DNA from: Acidobacteriota bacterium
Lineage (GTDB): Bacteria > Acidobacteriota > Terriglobia > Terriglobales > Acidobacteriaceae
Assembly (NCBI GenBank): GCA_021851625.1
Contig: JAJZCX010000021.1
Coordinates: 1-10,894, forward strand
Direction of reading: 5' to 3'
DNA length: 10,894 nucleotides
Of the stretch, positions 1 through 7,454 are shown in pieces. Both the position numbers and the translations under genes were made by a program. Under the pieces are notes generated by a model. That model made no database searches and was not told the DNA's origin. It saw only the letters and a list, made by a program, of their open reading frames with translations. Position 1 is the first letter of the stretch. Each line of letters opens with the position of its first letter.

Positions 1-1227
1 ATTGCTCTGGATGACATTGCCGGGGATATGAAGCTCGACCTGCGCCGCAATGCCGAAGCTGTGCAGGCCATTCGCAAATCGGTGATTGAAGCCAAGATTG
101 CTCTTTCCACGCAGCCGCAAACTGCGATCAATGTGCAGTTGCCCGGCGGCCAACACTATCAGCGCGCAATCACACGCGAGCAGTTGGAGCAGTTGATCGA
201 GCCGGTGCTGGCGCGCACGCTGGCTCCATGTCGTCAAGCGATGCAGGATGCGGGCATCACGTCTGCACAGATTGATGAAGTGGTGCTCGTTGGCGGCTCC
301 ACGCGCATTCCGCGGGTGCGCGCGCTGGTGGAGCAGATATTCGACCTGCCCGCGCGCGGCAAACAACCACACACGGAGCTGAATCCCGATGAAGTGGTTG
401 CGCTGGGCGCAGCCGTGCAGGCAAAGATTCTCTCTGGTGGTTCGGCGGCCACGCAAGACATGCTGCTGCTCGATGTCACACCTCTGTCGCTGGGCATCGA
501 GGCATTGGGCGGTGTGGTCGCGCGCATCATTCAGCGTAACTCCACCATCCCCGCTTCGGCCACGGAGCACTTCACCACTGGCGTGGATGGCCAGACCAAC
601 GTGGCAATTCACGTGGTGCAGGGTGAGCGCGAACTGGCCAAGGATTGCCGTTCCCTCGCGCGCTTTGATCTAAAAGGCATTCCGCCGATGACAGCCGGAC
701 TGCCGCGCATCGAGGTGAAATTTCTCATCGACGCCAACGGCATTTTGCACGTCTCCGCATTGGAGCAGCGCAGCGGCAAGCAGTCTGAGGTGGAAGTGAA
801 GCCAACCTATGGTCTGACGGACGAGCAGGTGGAGACGATGATCCTGGACTCCTTCGATCACGCCGAAGAGGATTTCCGCGAGCGGCAATTAGTGGAGGCA
901 CGCAATGAGGCGGAAACCATTCTGACGCTGGTTGACAAGGCTCCTATCCATCCGGCATGGAAGCTGCTCGAACCCGAAGAGTATCTGCGCATTGCACACG
1001 CCAAATCCGCGCTGGTGGATGCTTGCAAGCAGCAGGATTACAAAACAATTCGCAGCGCGATTGAGTTGCTCGACAAAGCCACGCGCCATTTTGCAGAACT
1101 GCAAATGGAGAGTGCCGTTTCGTCGGCCATACAAGGCAAGTCCATGCAGACGGCGGATGCAAGCCTGGGCCGCGCGCCCACCGCGCCGCACCCGTTTGCA
1201 CCGGCGGAGATTACCAGCAACAAGTAA
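1..1227 (+). CDS. hscA: Fe-S cluster assembly chaperone HscA (Hsp70 family), 5' truncated by window edge
   Basis: The reading frame is open from base 1, so this is the C-terminal 408 residues of a protein whose family is normally about 610-630 long. HscA is the specialised cytoplasmic Hsp70 that works with HscB to release Fe-S clusters from the scaffold IscU. Visible parts are the end of the ATPase domain, with the Hsp70 signature VLVGGSTRIPRV near bases 283-318 and NPDEVVALGAAVQA just after. The substrate-binding domain then begins at DVTPLSLGIE, followed by a helical lid. The stretch CRSLARFDLKGIPPM is typical of HscA rather than DnaK, and the fdx-iscX neighbours support that. The C-terminus lacks a DnaK-like acidic EEVD-type tail. 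The ATG at 28 is internal and not the start. The gene ends 10 bases before the next start and is probably cotranscribed with it. Confidence 0.93.
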   Translation: MALDDIAGDMKLDLRRNAEAVQAIRKSVIEAKIALSTQPQTAINVQLPGGQHYQRAITREQLEQLIEPVLARTLAPCRQAMQDAGITSAQIDEVVLVGGSTRIPRVRALVEQIFDLPARGKQPHTELNPDEVVALGAAVQAKILSGGSAATQDMLLLDVTPLSLGIEALGGVVARIIQRNSTIPASATEHFTTGVDGQTNVAIHVVQGERELAKDCRSLARFDLKGIPPMTAGLPRIEVKFLIDANGILHVSALEQRSGKQSEVEVKPTYGLTDEQVETMILDSFDHAEEDFRERQLVEARNEAETILTLVDKAPIHPAWKLLEPEEYLRIAHAKSALVDACKQQDYKTIRSAIELLDKATRHFAELQMESAVSSAIQGKSMQTADASLGRAPTAPHPFAPAEITSNK

Positions 1228-1237
1228 AACAGGAATG

Positions 1238-1705
1238 ATGGAAGCGAAGATCAAGACCATGACAAATCCAGAAGCACAGAGCGCAACGCAACCCGCCATT
1301 GACCTGAGCCAGCCTCCGGCAAAGGACATGGTGCGCGTCACGTTTCTTCCCGAAGGCCGCACAGTGGAGTTCCCGTTCGGCACGCTGCCGTACGAACACC
1401 ACGGTAAACCGATGTCGTTTCTCGATGTGGCGGAAAATTACGATATCTTTCTCGATCACGCCTGCGGCGGATCCTGCGCCTGCACAACTTGTCACCTGTG
1501 GATCAAGGAAGGCGAACAATGCCTGAGCGAGGCTGATGACGACGAACTTGATCGCATGGAGACTGCTGCCGATGTGCAGTTGAACTCGCGCCTCGGTTGT
1601 CAGGCCGTCATCACCAAGCCGGGAAGTTATGTTGTTGAAATTCCCAAGTGGAATCGCAACTACGTCAGTGAAGGCAAACCGCTCGCGTTGAGCGAGACCA
1701 AGTAG
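1238..1705 (+). CDS. fdx: ISC-type 2Fe-2S ferredoxin
   Basis: An adrenodoxin-like 2Fe-2S ferredoxin that supplies electrons for iron-sulfur cluster assembly in the ISC pathway. From the start used here it has 155 residues. The cluster ligands are visible as C76-x5-C82-x2-C85 in HACGGSCACTTCH, with the fourth at C121 in RLGCQAVI. C80 is the extra cysteine also found between the ligands of E. coli Fdx. The C-terminal segment ending in IPKWNRNYVSEG is usual for this family. The start is uncertain: ATG codons lie in frame at 1235, 1238 and 1259. An AGGA at 1231-1234 sits unusually close to the first two, and the third has no clear ribosome binding site. The 30 or so residues before MVRVTFLPEG are low-complexity compared with short E. 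coli-type Fdx. The fdx stop codon overlaps the iscX ribosome binding site. Confidence 0.93.
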   Translation: MEAKIKTMTNPEAQSATQPAIDLSQPPAKDMVRVTFLPEGRTVEFPFGTLPYEHHGKPMSFLDVAENYDIFLDHACGGSCACTTCHLWIKEGEQCLSEADDDELDRMETAADVQLNSRLGCQAVITKPGSYVVEIPKWNRNYVSEGKPLALSETK

Positions 1706-1718
1706 GAGAGACGCGCGT

Positions 1719-1934
1719 ATGCCCAAAGAAATTGCGTGGACAGATTTCGAAGAGATTGGCATTCAGTTACAGGAAAAGTATCCTGACACCGACCCACTTA
1801 CTGTGCGCTTTACGGATTTGCATCGCATGGTGACAGAGTTGTCCGGCTTTGCCGACGATGCGCAGAAGTCGAATGAGTCCAAGCTGGAGGCCATCCAAAT
1901 GGCGTGGTATGAAGAGTGGAAAGATGCGCAGTAA
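1719..1934 (+). CDS. iscX: Fe-S assembly protein IscX
   Basis: A small acidic protein of 71 residues, the normal length for IscX (YfhJ). IscX binds the cysteine desulfurase IscS and iron, and is thought to tune the rate of cluster assembly. The family pattern is clear: an N-terminal WTDFEEIG, then YPDTDPLTVRFTDLH, then a helix containing SNESKLEAIQMAWYEEW. It begins 13 bases after the fdx stop. The ribosome binding site GGAG (1705-1708) lies 10 bases ahead of the ATG and shares its first base with the fdx stop codon, which fits translational coupling. The order hscA-fdx-iscX matches the end of the classical isc operon. Confidence 0.95.
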   Translation: MPKEIAWTDFEEIGIQLQEKYPDTDPLTVRFTDLHRMVTELSGFADDAQKSNESKLEAIQMAWYEEWKDAQ

Positions 1935-1964
1935 AAAATTGATTGGAATGGAATAGATCAAAAT

Positions 1965-2609
1965 ATGGATCGCATCATTGACGGAGTTTTGAAGTTTCAG
2001 CGCGATGTTTACCCCAGCCAGAAGGCGCTCTTCCAAGAGCTTTCGATTGCGCAGCGTCCGCAGGCGCTCTTCATCGGCTGCTCGGATTCCCGCGTGGTGC
2101 CGGAACTTTTTATGCAGCAGGGGCCGGGCGATCTCTTCGTGGTGCGCAACGCTGGCAACATTGTTCCACCCTTTGCTGTTGCGCCGGGCGGTGTCTCGGC
2201 CAGCATCGAATACGCAGTTTCCGTTCTCGGCGTGCCAGACATCATCATCTGCGGCCACTCCAGTTGCGGCGCAATGACGGCGATTTTGCGGGGTAGTGAA
2301 CAGTTGGAATCTCTGCCTGCCGTGGCGCGCTGGTTGCATTTTTCTGATGCTGCGCGGCAGATCGTCGCCAAACGGAACGCACACGACAGCGATGAGAAGA
2401 AATTAAACTCATTGATTCAGGAAAATGTTCTCGCGCAGTTGGAGCATCTGCTGACGCATCCCGCTGTTGCCGCCGCCGTCAAGGCCAAGGAAGTTCGCCT
2501 GCATGGCTGGGTCTTCGACATTCCCACCGCGGGCGTGCTCAGCTATGACGCGCAAACGGAGTCTTTCATTCCACTGGCGCAGGCCGCCTTCAGCGAGGCG
2601 AAGGCGTAG
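1965..2609 (+). CDS. can: Beta-class carbonic anhydrase
   Basis: A 214-residue cytoplasmic zinc enzyme that interconverts CO2 and bicarbonate. The beta-class active site is complete: C39-x-D41-x-R43 in GCSDSRV, and H98-x2-C101 in CGHSSCGA. The zinc ligands are C39, H98 and C101, and D41/R43 form the usual dyad. The conserved RNAGNIV (61-67) and the late HGWVFDIPTAGVL segment are also present, so it appears full length. It starts 30 bases after iscX on the same strand with only a weak purine-rich GGAAT ahead of ATG, so it could be the last gene of the isc transcript. No terminator is apparent in the 30-base gap. The symbol is a family-level assignment; cynT is equally possible as a name. No cyanase gene is visible nearby. 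Confidence 0.92.
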   Translation: MDRIIDGVLKFQRDVYPSQKALFQELSIAQRPQALFIGCSDSRVVPELFMQQGPGDLFVVRNAGNIVPPFAVAPGGVSASIEYAVSVLGVPDIIICGHSSCGAMTAILRGSEQLESLPAVARWLHFSDAARQIVAKRNAHDSDEKKLNSLIQENVLAQLEHLLTHPAVAAAVKAKEVRLHGWVFDIPTAGVLSYDAQTESFIPLAQAAFSEAKA

Positions 2610-2612
2610 CGC

Positions 2613-3086
2613 TCATTTCCATCCAAAGGCTCCGCGGAAGAGTTCAATCTGCGGAGCCGCATCGCCCTCGCAATACACACTGACCACATCAAAACGCACG
2701 GGGATTTTTTCCGGCTCGTCGAGCAGGCGCAGATACTCGCGCGCCATGCGGCGCAACATGGTGCGCTTGTCCGCGTCCACGGCGGCCTCGGCGGGTTCGA
2801 CGGCGTGTGAGGTGCGCGTTTTGACCTCAATAAAACAGAGCCAGTCATTCTCCCACGCAATCAAATCCATGTCCCCGCGCAGCCGCGCACTGCGCCAACG
2901 TCGGGCGACCACCGTGTATCCCAAACGTCGTAGATGGAAGTAAGCGATCCGCTCGCCGAGCACGCCTGTGGCCAGATGCGGCGCTGTTGGCTGCGTGCGC
3001 CCCAACCGCGTCGCTAGACGATCGAGTGTATGCAGGCTCTGTTCGAATAGCCGCAAACGCAGTCGCGCAATGGAAGAGAGGCTCAT
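2613..3086 (-). CDS. YraN-family (UPF0102) predicted nuclease-like protein
   Basis: A 157-residue protein of the YraN/UPF0102 family, which has a restriction-endonuclease-like fold; its cellular role is not settled. Visible features, numbered from the ATG at 3086, are the helix GVLGERIAYFHLRRLGYTVV with E45, then RGDMDLIA with D72 and D74, then FIEVKTR with E87 and K89. Together these give the expected E...D-x(12)-ExK-like metal site. Here RGDMDLIA replaces the more common GEIDLIA. The basic N-terminal 40 residues precede the domain. An in-frame TTG at 3101 would add five residues. The ATG is preferred, although neither start has a good ribosome binding site. The gene is convergent with the carbonic anhydrase gene, with only 3 bases between stop codons. 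Confidence 0.85.
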   Translation of the reverse strand: MSLSSIARLRLRLFEQSLHTLDRLATRLGRTQPTAPHLATGVLGERIAYFHLRRLGYTVVARRWRSARLRGDMDLIAWENDWLCFIEVKTRTSHAVEPAEAAVDADKRTMLRRMAREYLRLLDEPEKIPVRFDVVSVYCEGDAAPQIELFRGAFGWK

Positions 3087-3100
3087 GGTGCGATGGCGCA

Positions 3101-3106
3101 ACTATA
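3101..3106 (-). promoter_or_regulatory. Possible -10 element for the YraN-family gene
   Basis: On the minus strand the hexamer TATAGT (bases 3106 to 3101) would place a transcription start only about 8 bases ahead of the ATG at 3086. That would explain the lack of a ribosome binding site and give a nearly leaderless message. A TTGCAC 16 bases upstream is a poor -35 match. The site falls just after the terminator of the preceding gene, where a new promoter would be needed. Confidence 0.3.
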
Positions 3107-3126
3107 GCAAGCGAATGCGGCTGTGC

Positions 3127-3158
3127 AAAGAAAAAACGGAGCCGGAATCTCCGGCCCC
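3127..3158 (-). terminator. Intrinsic terminator of the aminotransferase gene
   Basis: Read on the minus strand, a hairpin with a perfect 6-bp stem GCCGGA/TCCGGC and a 3-base loop (bases 3155 to 3141) is followed by four bases and the run TTTTTTCTTT (3136 to 3127). The lower stem can be lengthened by two more G-C pairs across one mismatch. It lies 29 bases past the aminotransferase stop codon and before the YraN-family gene, so it should separate the two transcripts. Confidence 0.8.
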
Positions 3159-3186
3159 GCTGTGTTTGCATATCGCTCTAGAAAAA

Positions 3187-4581
3187 TTATCCGCGTGCTG
3201 CGATCGAGATGCACTCTTCCAGAATGTCGAGTGAGATGTCGGCCTCTTCCTGGCGCACGGTCAGCGGCGGGGACATGCGCAGTGAAGTCTCGCCGCATCC
3301 CAGCACCATCAGTCCACGTTCAAAGGCCAGTTCCTCAATGCGATTGCGCATTGCCACGGCTGGCTCGCGTGTCGCTTGATCTTGGACGACCTCCATGGCC
3401 AGCATCAGACCGCGACCGCGCACTTCACCCACGTTGGGGAAGCGTGTGGGCCAGCTTTGCATCCGCTCCATCATGGTCGCTCCCACCTTGGCCGCGTTGG
3501 CCATGCCTTCGCGCTCGATGATGTCCAGCGTAGCCATGGCCGCAGCGATCGCCACCGGATTGCCGCCGTAGGTGGATGCGTGTGAGCCGGGCTTCCAGTC
3601 CATGATCTCGGCGCGCGTCATGCAAACGCTCAGCGGCATGCCACTGGCAATGCCCTTGGCGATGCAGACGATGTCCGGCTCCACGCCGGAGTGTTCAATG
3701 GCCCACCACTTGCCCGTGCGGCCCACGCCGGATTGCACCTCATCGGAGACCAGCAGAATGCCGTGCTTGTCGCAGATGCGGCGTAGTTCCTGCAAAAAGA
3801 TGTTGGGCGCAACGATGTAGCCGCCCTCGCCCTGGATCGGCTCAACAAAGATGGCCGCAACTTCTTCCGGTGCCAGCGTTGCCTTGAAGAGAACATTTTC
3901 GATGTAGCGTGCGCAGCCCAGTGCAAAGGCCTCCTGCTCCTGCGCGCCGCCAGTGCAGCCGCGATAGGTGTAGGGGTAGCGCACATGCGTCACGCCGGGT
4001 ACGAGCGGAGAGAACCTGCGCCGCTGCTGCGTCTTCGATCCTGTCAGCGAAAGCGCGCCCATGGTGCGGCCATGAAAGGCGCCAAAGAAGGAGATCACCT
4101 GCTGGCGTCCGGTGTGGTAGCGTGCGATCTTCAACGCGCACTCCACAGCCTCTGAGCCGGAGTTGCCGTAATAAAACTTGTGCGGGCCGCGCATGGGCGC
4201 AATCGCGCTCAGACGCTCGGCCAGTTGCATCATGTGCTCGTAATAAAAATCCGAGCCGGAGACGTGCAGCAATTCCGCCGCCTGCTTTTGAATCGCGGCG
4301 ACCACCTCAGGATGGCAATGCCCCGTGGAGTTGACGGCGATGCCAGCGGCGAAGTCGAGAAACTCGTTGCCATCCACGTCCGTGATGCGCACGCCGCGTC
4401 CGCTCTTGGCCACCAGCGGATAGGAGCGCGTGTAGCTCGGCGTCACCCACTTGTGATCAGACTCCACTGCGGCCTTGGCCTTGGGGCCGGGCAATGGGCC
4501 GTGGAGTTTGGGGCCAAACTTCGCGTAGTTGGCTGTCTTTGTATATGCGCCGAGTTCGTTCGTCTGCATGGTGTCCTGCAT
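3187..4581 (-). CDS. Class III PLP-dependent aminotransferase (acetylornithine/GABA aminotransferase family)
   Basis: A 464-residue fold-type I, PLP-dependent omega-amino acid transaminase. Family landmarks in order: an N-terminal region with VTPSYTRSYPLVAKSGRG; DVDGNEFLDFAAGIAVNSTGH (69-88); the phosphate-binding SGSEA (141-145); GAFHGRT (167-172); VEPIQGEGG (247-254); SDEVQSGVGRTG with D280, which contacts the PLP ring nitrogen; and IAKGIASGMPL with K309, the Schiff-base lysine. The segment YPYTYRGCTGG is characteristic of a subgroup usually annotated only as acetylornithine aminotransferase family. Members of this subgroup include ornithine, lysine and GABA transaminases and some amino acid racemases, so the substrate cannot be read here. 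No arginine, lysine or GABA pathway gene is adjacent. The ATG at 4581 is supported by GAGG, seven bases upstream. A second in-frame ATG lies at 4569. Confidence 0.9.
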   Translation of the reverse strand: MQDTMQTNELGAYTKTANYAKFGPKLHGPLPGPKAKAAVESDHKWVTPSYTRSYPLVAKSGRGVRITDVDGNEFLDFAAGIAVNSTGHCHPEVVAAIQKQAAELLHVSGSDFYYEHMMQLAERLSAIAPMRGPHKFYYGNSGSEAVECALKIARYHTGRQQVISFFGAFHGRTMGALSLTGSKTQQRRRFSPLVPGVTHVRYPYTYRGCTGGAQEQEAFALGCARYIENVLFKATLAPEEVAAIFVEPIQGEGGYIVAPNIFLQELRRICDKHGILLVSDEVQSGVGRTGKWWAIEHSGVEPDIVCIAKGIASGMPLSVCMTRAEIMDWKPGSHASTYGGNPVAIAAAMATLDIIEREGMANAAKVGATMMERMQSWPTRFPNVGEVRGRGLMLAMEVVQDQATREPAVAMRNRIEELAFERGLMVLGCGETSLRMSPPLTVRQEEADISLDILEECISIAARG

Positions 4582-4930
4582 GGTTCAACCTCACAATGTT
4601 TTTTGGCTGCGGCTGTGTGCACCCTTCCGCTGGCACGAAAACAAAGGCTGGCAGGGATGGGCGGAAAAATTCCTAAGCAGAAAAAGGCAGTGCGCAGCTA
4701 ATCACAGCCGTAGAGGCTGGGCCGCGTACGCGCTGGAAGCACGCGCAGATGCTTGCGCGGGCACATGCGCCAAACGCGCTCTGTGCGCCACTGGCGGCTG
4801 TCGGATGTCCAATGCGCGGACGGGACTTGCATGTACTCAGTATAGCCGTTTGCATTAGTTTCTGTGCAAACACGTCTGCGCACACGGCAAAGGCACAGGC
4901 CGCGCCGCATACAATGGAGGTAAGTTGTCT
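4582..4930. other. Divergent intergenic region between aminotransferase and transporter genes
   Basis: This 349-base gap has no convincing gene. The short open frames in it lack family resemblance and good ribosome binding sites. It must carry promoters for both flanking divergent genes, but I could not identify strong -35/-10 pairs on either strand. Visible small structures are CAGCC-5-GGCTG (4705-4719), the 10-base palindrome CGCGTACGCG (4723-4732), two TTGCAT hexamers at 4827 and 4850, a TATAGC at 4841, and the 7-bp inverted repeat listed separately. GGAGG at 4916-4920 is the ribosome binding site of the transporter gene. Confidence 0.6.
4848..4871. promoter_or_regulatory. Inverted repeat GTTTGCA-N10-TGCAAAC, possible operator
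   Basis: A perfect 7-bp inverted repeat with a 10-base spacer lies 60 bases ahead of the transporter start. It is AT-richer than the surrounding DNA. The overall 24-base dyad has the dimensions of a dimeric repressor site, and no T-run follows it, so it does not look like a terminator. The left half overlaps a TTGCAT hexamer repeated 23 bases earlier. No regulator gene is adjacent, so any binding partner is unknown. Confidence 0.35.
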
Positions 4931-5890
4931 ATGTCTTCCAGCCAGCGCTCCGCTCCGCAGTGGCAGATTCTCAGTGCATTTTGCAGCGTCTACATTTTTT
5001 GGAGCGCGACCTACGCCGCATCGCGCATCGGTGTTCAGTATGTGCCCGCGCCGCTGTTGGCCGGTGTGCGCCTGGTGTTGGGCGGATGCCTGATGCTCAG
5101 CTTTTGCGCACTGCGCGGCAAAAAAATCCTTGGCTCTGCTCGCGAAATGCGTCGGCTGCTGTTGTTGGGAGCGCTACTCCTCTTTGGCGGCAACGTTGGA
5201 TTGGTCTGGGCCGAGTACTATCTGCCCAGCGGATTTGCCGCGCTGTTAGTGGCCGTCGTTCCCATCTATGTCGCCATCGTGGAGTGGCTGCTTCCCAGTG
5301 GAGAACGCCTGCGTGTGCGCGGCCAAGTGGGATTGGTGCTGGGTTTTTTGGGATTGGCCATTCTCGTCTGGCCCAGCCTGCATCACGGTCTGCGCGGCGA
5401 CGCGCGTCAGGTACTCGCCATCGTCGTGCTGTTGTTGGGAGCGCTTTCCTTCACCTGCGGATCGGTGCTGGCCCGGCGCAGTCCACTTTCGTTGCATCCG
5501 CTGGTCTGCGCGGGTTGGGAGATGTTGGTGGCCAGCGCATGCGATCTTTCGCTAGGCACCGCGCTACGCCAGTGGCGCGTCGCGCAATGGAACCACACTT
5601 CCATCGCTGCAGTGGGGTATCTGTTGCTCTTCGGTTCGCTGGCTGGCTTCTCTGCGTATGTGTGGCTACTGGCACATGTGCCTGTGGCCAAGGTGGCCAC
5701 CTACGCCTACGTCAACCCCGCCGTGGCTGTGTTGATCGGAGCCATTTTTCTGGGAGAACGCTTGCAGCCCAATGAGTATGCAGGCATGGCCGTCACGTTG
5801 CTAGCCGTTTTTCTGGTCACGTCGTCGAGTATGCGCAGCGGACGCCCCGCTGCGGAAGTGGAGTGCATCGCGGTGGAGGCCGAGGCCTAG
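4931..5890 (+). CDS. EamA/DMT-superfamily inner-membrane transporter
   Basis: A 319-residue very hydrophobic protein of the drug/metabolite transporter superfamily, of the normal length with about ten membrane segments. It contains the internal duplication expected of EamA proteins. The first repeat runs from about residue 12 (FCSVYIFWSATYAASRIG) to 145, and the second from about 155 (VLLLGALSFTCGSVLARR) to 292, ending in the conserved YVNPAVAVLIGAIFLGE motif. These proteins export or exchange small metabolites such as amino acids. Whether it handles a compound related to the divergent aminotransferase is speculation. The start is ATG at 4931 with GGAGG ending ten bases earlier. A TTG at 4925 in the same frame would add two residues. 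The charged C-terminal tail SGRPAAEVECIAVEAEA is cytoplasmic-like. It converges on cysS with 27 bases between stops. Confidence 0.87.
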   Translation: MSSSQRSAPQWQILSAFCSVYIFWSATYAASRIGVQYVPAPLLAGVRLVLGGCLMLSFCALRGKKILGSAREMRRLLLLGALLLFGGNVGLVWAEYYLPSGFAALLVAVVPIYVAIVEWLLPSGERLRVRGQVGLVLGFLGLAILVWPSLHHGLRGDARQVLAIVVLLLGALSFTCGSVLARRSPLSLHPLVCAGWEMLVASACDLSLGTALRQWRVAQWNHTSIAAVGYLLLFGSLAGFSAYVWLLAHVPVAKVATYAYVNPAVAVLIGAIFLGERLQPNEYAGMAVTLLAVFLVTSSSMRSGRPAAEVECIAVEAEA

Positions 5891-5917
5891 TCGCACGCCA
5901 GCGTATTTTCTACACAA

Positions 5918-7396
5918 TTATTTCCTGCGCCAGCGCACGCCGTCCTTGCCGTCTTCAATCAAAATGCCTTTGGCCGCCAGATCCTGGCGCAGCACATCGG
6001 CGCGGGCAAAGTTGCGCGCTGCTCGCGCAGCGTTGCGCTCAGCGACCATCGTGTCGATCTCGGCATCGCTGAGAGCGTAGCTAGCCAGAGCTGCTGTGGC
6101 CGCAGCATCCAGCCTGCCTTCGCGCTCGGCCCATTCCATGGCGAAGCGCGCGGCCTCGGCGTCGTGGTCTTCCAGCACACTGAACACGGCATCAAACTGC
6201 GCCAGCACGGCGAGCATGGGCTGCACATCGCCGCTGCGCAGTTCGTTGTGATCGGCGGCAGTGTTGGCCGCGCGCACCAGTTCAAAGATGGCCGCGCGCG
6301 CCTCTGCCGTGTTCAAGTCATCTTCCATGGCTGCGATAAAGTTTTTCCCCGCCGTCTCCGTAGCCGCAGTCAAGGCGGCGTTGCTGCCCTCTGCGAATCC
6401 GCCTGCACGCAGTCGTTGCGCAAAGGTGCGCAGTCGCTCCACGGCCTGCGTGGATTCGGTGAGTCCGTCAAAAGTGAAATTCAATTGGTTGCGATAAGGA
6501 ACCGAGGCTAGTAGAAATCGAATCGCAGAAGATTTATAGCCGCGCAGCAGCAGATCGCGCAGCGTAAAAAAATTGCCGAGCGACTTCGACATTTTCTTGC
6601 CTTCGACCAGCAAAAAGCGCACGTGCATCCAATGCCGCGCAAAGGTCTTGCCCGTGGCCGACTCCGACTGCGCGATTTCATTTTCGTGATGCGGAAACAT
6701 CAGGTCTTCGCCGCCCGCGTGCAGATCGAAGCTCTCGCCCAAGTAGCGCATGGCCATGGCCGAGCACTCGATGTGCCAGCCGGGACGACCCGCGCCAATG
6801 CTCGCCTCCCACTTTTGTTCGCCTGCGCGTGCAGCCTTCCACAGCGCAAAGTCGCGCGCGCTGTCTTTGTCGTATTCGTCCACGTCCACGCGCGCGCCAT
6901 CTTCCATGCCGCTCAAATCTTTTTTGGAGAGCTTGCCGTAGCCGGGAAAACTGGCGATGCGGAAATAGTAGGAGCCGTCTTCGCCGCGATAGGCCGCTCC
7001 GCGCTGAACCAACGTTTCGATCAACGCGACCATCTCTGGAATATGATCCGTCGCGCGCACCAGCATCTCCGGCTGCTCAATGCGCAGCGTGTGCAGATCC
7101 TCTTGAAATGCGCGCTCGAACTTCGGCGTGTAGTCGTGGATGGAGACGCCAGCAGCCGTCGCGTTGCGAATGATCTTGTCGTCCACGTCGGTAATGTTCA
7201 TCACGTGGCGCAGGGGCACGTTTTGCAAGCGCAAAAAACGGCGCAGAATGTCCACGTGTACAAAGGTGCGGAAGTTGCCGATGTGGCCGTAGTCGTAGAC
7301 GGTCGGCCCGCAGGCGTAGATGCCGAGCGGCTGGCCGTCGCGTGGCGTGAGCGGCTCCAGTTGGCCGCTGAGAGTGTTGTAAAGGTGCAAAGGCAT
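5918..7396 (-). CDS. cysS: Cysteinyl-tRNA synthetase
   Basis: A 492-residue class I aminoacyl-tRNA synthetase that activates cysteine with ATP and charges tRNA-Cys in the cytoplasm. The HIGH-type motif is HIGN (38-41) and the KMSKS loop is intact at 268-272. The catalytic zinc ligands match the E. coli enzyme: C29 in YACGPTVYDYG, C211 in WHIECSAM, and H236 and E240 in FPHHENE. The Rossmann domain is followed by a helical region and a C-terminal anticodon-binding part ending in a basic DGVRWRRK. Length and domain order are normal. The ATG has no obvious ribosome binding site. A repeat-bearing 232-base gap lies between it and tsaD on the same strand, so it may be read from its own promoter. Confidence 0.97.
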   Translation of the reverse strand: MPLHLYNTLSGQLEPLTPRDGQPLGIYACGPTVYDYGHIGNFRTFVHVDILRRFLRLQNVPLRHVMNITDVDDKIIRNATAAGVSIHDYTPKFERAFQEDLHTLRIEQPEMLVRATDHIPEMVALIETLVQRGAAYRGEDGSYYFRIASFPGYGKLSKKDLSGMEDGARVDVDEYDKDSARDFALWKAARAGEQKWEASIGAGRPGWHIECSAMAMRYLGESFDLHAGGEDLMFPHHENEIAQSESATGKTFARHWMHVRFLLVEGKKMSKSLGNFFTLRDLLLRGYKSSAIRFLLASVPYRNQLNFTFDGLTESTQAVERLRTFAQRLRAGGFAEGSNAALTAATETAGKNFIAAMEDDLNTAEARAAIFELVRAANTAADHNELRSGDVQPMLAVLAQFDAVFSVLEDHDAEAARFAMEWAEREGRLDAAATAALASYALSDAEIDTMVAERNAARAARNFARADVLRQDLAAKGILIEDGKDGVRWRRK

Positions 7397-7407
7397 ACGA
7401 AGTTTTT

Positions 7408-7413
7408 ATTGTA
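7408..7413 (-). promoter_or_regulatory. Possible -10 element for cysS
   Basis: On the minus strand the hexamer TACAAT matches five of six bases of the sigma-70 -10 consensus. It would start transcription about 5 bases before the cysS ATG, giving an almost leaderless message, consistent with the missing ribosome binding site. No good -35 hexamer is seen at the standard distance. Confidence 0.3.
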
Positions 7414-7454
7414 CGAGGTTGCGCAACGGACTGCGTACGGATGGGACAGAACAG

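Noticed and set aside
932..1234. N-terminal extension of the ferredoxin frame into hscA
   Set aside because: The in-frame extension overlaps the hscA C-terminus and reads as arginine- and proline-rich shadow sequence. The ferredoxin family begins near 1235-1259.
4673..4910. Small open frames in the aminotransferase/transporter spacer, possible small protein genes
   Set aside because: Several frames of 70-110 codons overlap on both strands, none has a strong ribosome binding site, and none resembles a known family. They are expected by chance in GC-rich DNA.
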